From JBOGDS01 sp050743075 (GTDB taxonomy: Bacteria; Actinomycetota; Actinomycetes; Jiangellales; Jiangellaceae): a stretch of 52,231 nucleotides of DNA. Made by a program: the position numbers and the translations under genes. Below, piece by piece: positions 45,861 through 52,231 of the stretch (the stretch's first letter is position 1; each line of letters opens with the position of its first letter). The stretch covers positions 1 through 52,231 of the forward strand of contig JBOGDS010000021.1 in NCBI GenBank assembly GCA_050743075.1. The letters are read 5' to 3'. The notes under the pieces were generated by a model, which saw nothing but the letters and a program-made list of their open reading frames with translations, made no database searches and had not been told where the DNA came from.

Positions 45861-46889
45861 TCAGTGGTGGACGACGACGTCGTCGCGGACGGTTGCGTAG
45901 TGGCAGGCGGATTCGTGGTCAATGCCTGGGCGCACCTCCAGCGAGGGGACCTCGGCGGCGCACAGATCGGTCGACTTCCAGCACCGGGTCCGGAACCGGC
46001 ACCCGCTGGGCGGGTTGGCCGGGCTCGGCGGGTCGCCGGCGAGGATGATCTGCCGGCGCTGGCCGCGGACCGCCGGGTCGGGGACCGGCACCGCCGACAG
46101 CAGTGCCTGGGAGTACGGATGGCTGGGCCGCTCGTAGATCTGCTCGTCGGTGCCGGTCTCGACCAGCTTGCCCAGGTACATCACGGCCACCCGGTCGGCG
46201 ATGTGCCTGACGACGGACAGGTCGTGCGCGATGAAGATGTACGACAGGCCGAACTCGTCCTGAAGCTTCTCCAGCAGGTTGACCACCTGCGCCTGCACCG
46301 AGACGTCGAGCGCGGAGACCGGCTCGTCGCAGATGACCACCTGCGGGCGCAACGCGAGCCCACGCGCGATGCCGATGCGCTGACGCTGCCCGCCGGAGAA
46401 CTGGTGCGGGTAGCGATTGATGTGCTCGGGGTTGAGGCCGACGACCTCGAGCAGCTTCTGGATCCGGCGGCGCCGGCTGCGCTTCGGCGCCCCCTCCGGG
46501 TGGATGTCGAACGGCTCGCCGACAATCTCGCCCACGGTCATCCGCGGGTTCAGCGACGAGTACGGATCCTGGAAGATGATCGAGATGTTCCGCCGGATCG
46601 CCCGCAACGCCGTGCCGCGAGCCGCGAAGATGTCCGTGCCCTGGAATGTCGCCGTGCCGCTGGTCGGTGTCTCCATCCGAACGAGGAGCCTCGCCAGCGT
46701 CGACTTTCCGCAACCCGACTCGCCGACGATGCCCAGCGTCTCGCCCTGGTGCAGCCGGAAGGAGACGTCGTCGACGGCCTTGACCTCACCGACGTGCCGC
46801 TTGACGACGGTTCCCGCGGTCAGCGGGAAGTACTTGACCAGGTTCGCGACGTCGAGGACGACCTCGCCGGTCTCACTGGGCGCCGGCAT
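45861..46889 (-). CDS. Oligopeptide ABC importer ATPase (OppF-type), system 2
   Basis: The 342-residue ATPase has Walker A GIVGESGCGKSTLARLL, signature FSGGQRQRIGIARGLALRP, Walker B VVICDEPVSALDVSVQAQ and C-terminal cysteines (SGCRFRTRCWKSTDLCAAEV). It is clearly paralogous to the system 1 F gene. The ATG at 46889 overlaps the D gene by 17 bases. It is the last gene of system 2. Confidence 0.94.
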   Translation of the reverse strand: MPAPSETGEVVLDVANLVKYFPLTAGTVVKRHVGEVKAVDDVSFRLHQGETLGIVGESGCGKSTLARLLVRMETPTSGTATFQGTDIFAARGTALRAIRRNISIIFQDPYSSLNPRMTVGEIVGEPFDIHPEGAPKRSRRRRIQKLLEVVGLNPEHINRYPHQFSGGQRQRIGIARGLALRPQVVICDEPVSALDVSVQAQVVNLLEKLQDEFGLSYIFIAHDLSVVRHIADRVAVMYLGKLVETGTDEQIYERPSHPYSQALLSAVPVPDPAVRGQRRQIILAGDPPSPANPPSGCRFRTRCWKSTDLCAAEVPSLEVRPGIDHESACHYATVRDDVVVHH

Positions 46890-47880
46890 CGAGCACCCCA
46901 CGGGCGAAGTGGCACGCGCTGCGCCGGCCGGGAGCCACGGTCTCGAGACGCGGGCGCCGTTCCCGACACACGTCCCGGGCGTACGGACACCGAGGGCCGA
47001 ACTCGCAGCCCGCCGGGATGTCGGTGAGGCTCGGCGGCAGGCCGCCGATCGCCGTCAGGTCCTGGCCCTTCTGGTCGACCCGCGGGATCGACTCCAGCAG
47101 CCCCTTGGTGTAAGGATGCGCCGGCCGCGCGTAGATCTCGCCGACGCATGCCTGCTCCATGATCCGGCCGGCGTACATCACCGCGATGGTGTCGGCGATG
47201 TCGGCCACCACGCCCAGGTCGTGGGTGATGAGAATCAGGCCCATCCGGCTCTCGCCCTGCAGGTCGCGCAGCAGCTGCATGATCTGCGCCTGGACGGTGA
47301 CGTCGAGTGCCGTCGTCGGCTCGTCGGCGATCAGGACGTCGGGATCGAGCGTAATCGCCATCGCGATCATGATGCGCTGCCGCATGCCGCCGGAGAACTG
47401 GTGCGGGTAGTCGTCCACCCGCTGCCGGGCGGCCGGGATCCGGACCCGGTCCATCAACTCGATCGCCCTCGCCCGGCTCTCGCTACGGGACAGGCCCTCG
47501 TGGATCCGGAACATCTCGCCGATCTGCCACCCGACCGAGAAGACCGGGTTCAACGCCGACAGCGCGTCCTGGAAGATCATCGCGATGCTGCTGCCCCGGT
47601 ACGCCCTACGGTCGTCGGTGGGGAGGGTCAACAGGTCCTGACCGCGAAACCGGACCGCGCCGCCGGTGACGAACGCGGGCGGGCTGTCGAGCAGTCCCAT
47701 GATCGCGTGAGCGGTCACGGTCTTGCCTGAGCCGGACTCCCCCAGCACAGCCAGTGTCTCGCTCTCCCGCAACGAGTACGACACGCCGTTGACGGCCTTC
47801 GCCACGCCGTCGCGGGTGCGGAACTCCACCTGCAGGTCGTCGACCTCGAGCAGTGGCGGCCGTGTGTTCGCGGTGGCCAT
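46873..47880 (-). CDS. Oligopeptide ABC importer ATPase (OppD-type), system 2
   Basis: The 335-residue ATPase has Walker A LAVLGESGSGKTVTAHA, signature FSGGMRQRIMIAMAITLDP, Walker B VLIADEPTTALDVTVQAQ and C-terminal CEFGPRCPYARDVCRERRP. Its ATG overlaps the permease stop by one base (TGATG), as in system 1. Confidence 0.94.
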   Translation of the reverse strand: MATANTRPPLLEVDDLQVEFRTRDGVAKAVNGVSYSLRESETLAVLGESGSGKTVTAHAIMGLLDSPPAFVTGGAVRFRGQDLLTLPTDDRRAYRGSSIAMIFQDALSALNPVFSVGWQIGEMFRIHEGLSRSESRARAIELMDRVRIPAARQRVDDYPHQFSGGMRQRIMIAMAITLDPDVLIADEPTTALDVTVQAQIMQLLRDLQGESRMGLILITHDLGVVADIADTIAVMYAGRIMEQACVGEIYARPAHPYTKGLLESIPRVDQKGQDLTAIGGLPPSLTDIPAGCEFGPRCPYARDVCRERRPRLETVAPGRRSACHFARGVLDAGAQ

Positions 47881-48830
47881 CAGCGCAGCCTCGGGTCGAA
47901 CGCGTCGCGGACGGCGTCGCCGAGAACGATGAACGCCAGCACGGTGACCGACAGGAAGGCACTCGGGAACAGGAGCATGTGCGGCGACTGCCGGGCGAAG
48001 CTGGCTGCGTCGCTGATGGCCACGCCCCAGGACACCACCGGCGGCTGCAGGCCGATACCCAGGAACGACAACGTCGCCTCGACCGAGATGAACACGCCGA
48101 GCACGATGGTCGCGTAGACGATCACCGGCGTGGCCGCGTTGGGCAGGACGTGCCGGCGCAGCAGGCGTCGGGCGTCGGCCCCGAAGACCTGTGCAGCCTG
48201 CACGTAGTCGGCCTGCTTTACCGAGATCACCGCCGAGCGCATGATCCGGGCCAGTGGCGGCCAGCCCAGCAGGGCCAGCGCGATGGCCACCTTGCCGATC
48301 GTCTGCCACTCCGGCGTGCGCGGGCCGGACGGGAACGACACCAGCACCAGCATGCCGCCGAGCAGCAGCGGGATCGCGAAGAACACGTCGGTGATCCGCG
48401 ACAGCAGGCTGTCGACCCAGCCGCCGTAGAACCCGGCGAGCATCCCGACCACACCGCCGACCACCGACACGACGGCCGTCGTGACGATTCCCACCAGGAT
48501 CGAGGCGCGAGCACCGTAGATCGTCCGCGTGTACACGTCACAGCCTTGGACGTCGTAGCCGAACCAGGCGTCCATGCTGGGTCCGAGCCGGCTGAACGTG
48601 AGGTCGCAGTCCCTCGGCCCGCGGTCGGTGAACAACCCCGGGAAAGCCGCCATGACCAGGAGCACCGCGATGACAACCGCCGACGCGAGGAAGATCGGGT
48701 TGCGACGCAGGTCGTGCCAGGCGTCGCCCGCAAGCGAGCGTGGCTCGGCCGCTGGAGCCCCCGGAGCCGACGGAGCCGGGGCCGTGGCCGGGGGGGCCGC
48801 CGGTGGGTACAGCGTGGTCGGGTCAGTCAT
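47880..48830 (-). CDS. Oligopeptide ABC importer permease (OppC-type), system 2
   Basis: The 316-residue permease has a proline/alanine-rich cytoplasmic N-terminus (about 35 residues), then FLASAVVIAVLLVMAAFPGL, a loop with CDLTFSRLGPSMDAWFGYDV and the EAA loop VSVKQADYVQAAQVFGADAR. It overlaps the B gene by 8 bases, the same as in system 1. Confidence 0.94.
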   Translation of the reverse strand: MTDPTTLYPPAAPPATAPAPSAPGAPAAEPRSLAGDAWHDLRRNPIFLASAVVIAVLLVMAAFPGLFTDRGPRDCDLTFSRLGPSMDAWFGYDVQGCDVYTRTIYGARASILVGIVTTAVVSVVGGVVGMLAGFYGGWVDSLLSRITDVFFAIPLLLGGMLVLVSFPSGPRTPEWQTIGKVAIALALLGWPPLARIMRSAVISVKQADYVQAAQVFGADARRLLRRHVLPNAATPVIVYATIVLGVFISVEATLSFLGIGLQPPVVSWGVAISDAASFARQSPHMLLFPSAFLSVTVLAFIVLGDAVRDAFDPRLR

Positions 48831-49749
48831 AACGGATCCTCGGGTCGAGGGCTGCGTAAAGCAGGTCGACGACCAGGTTGGCGAGCAGGAACACGAGTAC
48901 GAGCACCGTCACGGCACCGGTGACCATCGCTCCGTCGCGCAGCCGGATGCTGGAGAAGATCAGCCCGCCGACGCCGTCGATGTTGAAGATGCCTTCGGTG
49001 ACGACCGCTCCACCGAGCAGCGTGCCGAAGTCGGCGCCGATCAGGGTGATCACCGGGATCAGCGAGTTGCGCACGGTGTGGACGCCCACGACCCGCCGCC
49101 GGTTGAGACCCTTCGCGGTAGCTGTCCGCACGTAGTCGGCATGCAGGTTCTCGACCAGGTTCGTCCGCATCAGCCGCGCGACGTAGGCCAGCGACGTGGT
49201 GGACAGGACGAAGGCCGGGAGCAGCAACTCGTAGACGGTCGCGTCCGCAGACACCGAAGGTGGGAAGAGCCCCAGGTTGACGCCGAGCACCAGCTGGAGC
49301 GCATACCCGATGACGAAGATCGGGATCGAGATGATGAGCAGCGTGCTCAGCAGTACCAGGTTGTCGGCGAAGCCGCCACGGCGAAGCCCGGCCAGGATCC
49401 CGGCGCCGATGCCGATCACGATCTCGAACAAGATGGCGAGCCCGGCGAGCTTCGCCGTCGTGGGATACGTCGCCAGCAACCGGTCTGCCACCTGGACACC
49501 GGCGAACGTCTCCCCGAAGTCGCCCTGCAGCAGCCTGCCCATGTACAGGCCGTACTGCACGTACCAGGGCTCGTCGAGGTTGAACTCGGCCGTCATCGCG
49601 CTGATGTAGGTGTCCGGGCAGGCCCGGTCGCCACACTTGCCGGCGAACGGGTCGCCCGGTAGCGCCCACACCGCGACGTAGATCAACAAGGTCGCACCCA
49701 CGACCACCGGGATCATCTGCAGAAGGCGTCTGACGACGTAGCGTGCCAT
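48823..49749 (-). CDS. Oligopeptide ABC importer permease (OppB-type), system 2
   Basis: The 308-residue permease starts MARYVVRRLLQMIPVVVGAT and has an EAA loop at LHADYVRTATAKGLNRRRVV. The extracellular loop contains two cysteines (GKCGDRACPDTY), absent in system 1. It lies 93 bases after the binding-protein gene of system 2. Confidence 0.94.
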   Translation of the reverse strand: MARYVVRRLLQMIPVVVGATLLIYVAVWALPGDPFAGKCGDRACPDTYISAMTAEFNLDEPWYVQYGLYMGRLLQGDFGETFAGVQVADRLLATYPTTAKLAGLAILFEIVIGIGAGILAGLRRGGFADNLVLLSTLLIISIPIFVIGYALQLVLGVNLGLFPPSVSADATVYELLLPAFVLSTTSLAYVARLMRTNLVENLHADYVRTATAKGLNRRRVVGVHTVRNSLIPVITLIGADFGTLLGGAVVTEGIFNIDGVGGLIFSSIRLRDGAMVTGAVTVLVLVFLLANLVVDLLYAALDPRIRYD

Positions 49750-49842
49750 GAGCCTTCCTCTGTGCCGCGGTGCAATGGCAGACACGGCGCTCGCTCCGTC
49801 CGGCTCGGCGGCACGAACCGGACGGTGCGAGCGCGTGCGTCC

Positions 49843-51489
49843 CTACCCGTTGACGTAGATGCTGAAGACGTCGAGCGTTCCGAACGGGGTGAGGTTGACG
49901 TCGCGGACCTTCGTCGAGAAGCCGGCAATGGTCTTCTGGTACCAGAGCGGGATCACCGGCATCTCCTGCGTGAGCATGACCTCCGCCTCCTGGTAGAACC
50001 GGATCGCGTCCTCCTGAGAGGGTGCCTGGGCAGCTTCCTGGACCTTGGCGTCGAACTCCGGGTTGCTGTAGTCACCGTCGTTGGCGCCCGCGTCCGTGAC
50101 GTACAGCGGGGCCAGGAAGTTGTCGATGCCGGGGTAGTCCATCTGCCAGCCGGTCCGGAACATGCCGGGCAGCTCGCGCTCGGTGATCTGGTCGCGGAAC
50201 GTCGCGAAGTCGACCACCGGCGTCGCCGTGCACTCCAGCCCGGTCGCGTTCCTGATGCTGTTGCAGGCGGCCTCGACCCAATCCTTGTGGATGCTGTCGG
50301 CGTTGTACGACAGCGTCAGCTCGTCGGTGAAGCCGGACTGCTCGACGAGCTGCCGGGCCGCCTCGGCGTCGTACTCGCAGAACTCACCGCACTGGTTCGC
50401 CTGGAAACCGTCGACGACCGGTGAGACCCAGCCGGTAGCCGGCTCGAAGCTGCCCTGGAAGATGTTCTGGGTGATCAGGCTGCGGTTGATCGCCCGCGAG
50501 ATGCCCTTGCGAAGGTCGACGTTCGACATGGCCTCGTCGACGGACTCGGGGGCGAACGTCAGGGTCTGGATGACGCCCGCCTCGCGCTCGACGACGTTCT
50601 CACCGAGATCGATCCGGTGCTGCTCACCGGCAAGGACGGCCGGCGGCAGGCCGATCATCACGTCGACGTTGTCGGAGAGCAGGTCAGCATACTCGGCCTC
50701 GCTCTCCTGGTAGATCCGGTACGTCAGCACGTCGATGTGTGGCGTGGTCTCGCCCTGGTAGCCGTCGTACGCCGTCATCTCGATGGCGACGTTCTGCTCC
50801 CACGCCTCCACCCGGAACGGTCCGGAACCGATCGGGCGGTTGCCGAACGCCTCGATGTCCTCGTAAAAGACCTCCGGCAGCGGTGAGAAGGCCAGGTAGC
50901 CCAACCGCTGGGGGAACGTCGCATATGGGTACGACAGCTCGATCGTGAACGTCAGCTCGTCGACCACGGCCAGCCCGGACATCTCCGCGACCGGGGCCTC
51001 GTCGTCCGTGACGGTGCCGTCCTCGTCCTCGTCCACGCCCTGCACCTCGGCGAAGCCCGCTATCGGGTCGAAGAAGTACGAGTTGAGGTTGGCGTTGGGC
51101 CCGTACGCCGCCCAGTTCCACGCCCGGACGAAGCTCTGCGCGGTGATCGGCGTGCCGTCGTGGAATGTCCAGCCGGGCTTGAGCCGGACCGTCCAGGTGA
51201 CGTTGTCCTCGGACTCGATGGAGTCGGCGACCTCGTATACCTGTTCGGCCGTCTGGGGGTCGTACCGGATGAGCTTGGAGAAGACCACGTCGAGCGGGTC
51301 GCCGCCACACACCTCCTGGGTGTTGGCGGGCACGAGCGGGTTCTGCGGGTTGCAGCCGCCGATGACGACGGTACCTCCGGCGGTGGCCGCGCCACCGCCT
51401 CCGTCGTCCCCATTGGCCCCGCAGGCGCTGAGCACGAGCGCCAGGCCGACGGCCGCGGCGATGGTTCCGTTGCGAGCGGACACTCGCAT
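49843..51489 (-). CDS. Oligopeptide-binding lipoprotein (SBP_bac_5), system 2
   Basis: The 548-residue lipoprotein has lipobox LSAC (Cys at about 24), a glycine-rich linker, and a family 5 body (GWTFHDGTPITAQSFVRAWN, VTWTVRLKPGWTFHDG). It is paralogous to the system 1 protein; the two share the same architecture throughout. The ATG at 51489 has AGGAGGAGATCC upstream. The ligand is unknown. Confidence 0.93.
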   Translation of the reverse strand: MRVSARNGTIAAAVGLALVLSACGANGDDGGGGAATAGGTVVIGGCNPQNPLVPANTQEVCGGDPLDVVFSKLIRYDPQTAEQVYEVADSIESEDNVTWTVRLKPGWTFHDGTPITAQSFVRAWNWAAYGPNANLNSYFFDPIAGFAEVQGVDEDEDGTVTDDEAPVAEMSGLAVVDELTFTIELSYPYATFPQRLGYLAFSPLPEVFYEDIEAFGNRPIGSGPFRVEAWEQNVAIEMTAYDGYQGETTPHIDVLTYRIYQESEAEYADLLSDNVDVMIGLPPAVLAGEQHRIDLGENVVEREAGVIQTLTFAPESVDEAMSNVDLRKGISRAINRSLITQNIFQGSFEPATGWVSPVVDGFQANQCGEFCEYDAEAARQLVEQSGFTDELTLSYNADSIHKDWVEAACNSIRNATGLECTATPVVDFATFRDQITERELPGMFRTGWQMDYPGIDNFLAPLYVTDAGANDGDYSNPEFDAKVQEAAQAPSQEDAIRFYQEAEVMLTQEMPVIPLWYQKTIAGFSTKVRDVNLTPFGTLDVFSIYVNG

Positions 51490-51533
51490 GGATCTCCTCC
51501 TAGCGTCAGGGTTGCTGCCCCGGCCAGCTCGCA

Positions 51534-51563
51534 TTGTTAGACGCAGGCATGACAGTAAGGCAA
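51534..51563 (-). promoter_or_regulatory. Candidate promoter of importer system 2
   Basis: On the minus strand TTGCCT (51558-51563) and TAACAA (51534-51539) have an 18-base spacer, giving a leader of about 40 bases with a good ribosome site. The better of the two importer promoters. Confidence 0.45.
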
Positions 51564-51642
51564 GCCCCACGCATCCCTGGGGCTGGTCCGCAACCAGACC
51601 GTGACAAAACGCCGATGGTATCCCACCGTCCGGGCCGTCATC

Positions 51643-52002
51643 ATGGTGCCCGTGAACGGCCCGGTCCACCACCTGGCGTTGGCCGAGGACCGGGCGGACG
51701 CGGTCCGCACCGGCGCGTACCGAATGTCGACCCTGGGCATCACGCTGGCAGAGCAGCTCTTCGTCCGCTGCTCCTTCCCGCACCAGGTCGGGCGGTCGCC
51801 GACCTGTTCTATCGCGGCATTCACGACGTCGCGCTGCTGAGCATCCAACCAGACTTGCTACGGTCCGACGTGCGGGTCGAGGACCTCGACGGCACCGGCG
51901 AGGCCTACCCGCACGTCTACGGCCCGCTCGGCGTCGACGCCGTGGTGGCTGTCACGCCCCCTTCACCCTGGACCGGACGGCCGCCTCGTCATCGACCTCT
52001 GA
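51643..52002 (+). pseudogene. DUF952 family protein, several frameshifts
   Basis: Read across shifts it is a DUF952 protein of about 120 residues: VHHLALAEDRADAVRTGAYR, then LAEQLFVRCSFPHQV, next in the -1 frame AVADLFYRGIHDVALLSIQP and VRVEDLDGTGEAYPHVYGPL, and finally DGRLVIDL in a third frame. Lesions are at about 51790 (one G missing), 51960 and 51973. At least three single-base changes make a sequencing error an unlikely sole cause. It lies next to the right-edge IS. Confidence 0.7.
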
Positions 52003-52087
52003 GACACGTTGCGCCGCCTAATCGACGCGCAGGTGCTCGTCGCCGAAGTCGGCCATCAGGCTGAGGCGCCCACCGAGTGCTCCGACG

Positions 52088-52231
52088 TATCTGTAGAGTA
52101 TTTCTGGTTCTCCTCACCTTTCTGTGGGTAGTTGGATGGTGAGTCCGCCGCAGCAGAGGTAGATCATGGCGATGAGGGCGGCGGCGCTGTGGTGTCCGTA
52201 GCCGCGGTGGTTGATGAGTCGGATCTTGGAG
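52088..52231 (-). mobile_element. End of an ISL3-family insertion sequence (truncated by the window edge)
   Basis: The last 118 bases encode the C-terminus of an ISL3-type transposase. About 25 further bases to 52088, with AT-rich character unlike its surroundings, may be the terminal repeat. The rest of the element is beyond the window, so the boundary is approximate. Confidence 0.6.
52114..52231 (-). CDS. ISL3-family transposase C-terminus (partial)
   Basis: The minus strand reads SKIRLINHRGYGHHSAAALI, then AMIYLCCGGLTIQLPTER and a TGA at 52114. LINxRGYGHxSAAALIAMI is a strong pattern of the C-terminal end of actinobacterial ISL3 (IS1165-like) transposases. The catalytic DDE residues are outside the window. 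Confidence 0.8.
   Translation of the reverse strand, partial: SKIRLINHRGYGHHSAAALIAMIYLCCGGLTIQLPTER

Overview
The window is GC-rich (very high G/C at third codon positions, many GTG starts, ATGA/GTGA/TGATG gene overlaps) and comes from an actinobacterium. Three things point there: a mycothiol gene (mshB), the actinobacterial small protein DUF3117, and a backbone order (glgC-glgA, DUF3117, tag, a folP2-like gene, a LOG-family gene, dapE, dapD, dapC, fdxA, mshB) that I recall, without checking, as resembling the Rv1170-Rv1213 stretch of Mycobacterium tuberculosis. A DUF6220 protein and a muramidase/peptidase exoprotein suggest a soil or plant-type actinomycete. The genus cannot be read from the sequence. 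Both window edges lie inside insertion sequences: an IS30-like end at the left and an ISL3-like end at the right. The window is therefore probably one contig of a draft assembly, broken at repeats.

Layout. 0-3 kb is scarred: an IS30-type end interrupts a BBE-type FAD oxidase, and a TetR gene is followed by an alpha/beta-hydrolase/glycosyltransferase fusion that breaks off at a junction with what looks like the 5' end of a LuxR-type regulator on the other strand. 3-7 kb holds DUF2505, glgC, a GNAT gene, glgA and a phosphatase. 7-10.2 kb holds fdhD and an FdhF/YdeP-type molybdoenzyme. 10.1-15.05 kb is a likely inserted segment: the last ~35 bp of the fdhF gene recur 4.9 kb downstream, and between the copies lie a DUF7144 relic, a LysR gene, a frameshifted FAD oxidase, a flavin monooxygenase and an LLM-type oxidoreductase. 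15.3-27.2 kb is backbone: DUF3117, PaaX regulator, enoyl-CoA hydratase, tag, SRPBCC, DivIVA-like, folP2-like, APC permease, LOG, dapE, LysM protein, an ArsR-SRPBCC/VOC/DUF1905 operon, dapD and an exported muramidase-like protein.

27.2-33.5 kb is a single operon-like run (sensor kinase, response regulator, ABC ATPase, ABC permease, DUF6220 membrane protein, multicopper oxidase). Every gene in it except the two ABC genes carries frameshifts, a nonsense codon or a deletion. 33.5-39.8 kb has a VapBC-type toxin-antitoxin pair, dapC, fdxA, a GNAT gene, a VanW-family surface protein and mshB. 39.8-51.5 kb holds two complete tandem oligopeptide ABC importers (A-B-C-D-F, twice, minus strand) with the same pattern of gene overlaps; mshB follows the second one closely. 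Two CRP-like palindromes lie upstream of one importer. The right end has a decayed DUF952 gene and the ISL3-like transposase end.

The most unusual structures are the 26-bp exact direct repeat at the fdhF 3' end, two nested palindromes of similar build placed at convergent gene ends (one supplies the stop codons of both neighbours, the other extends dapC), the selectively decayed operon, an apparent CTG start for dapC, and an operator overlapping a leaderless ArsR-fusion promoter.
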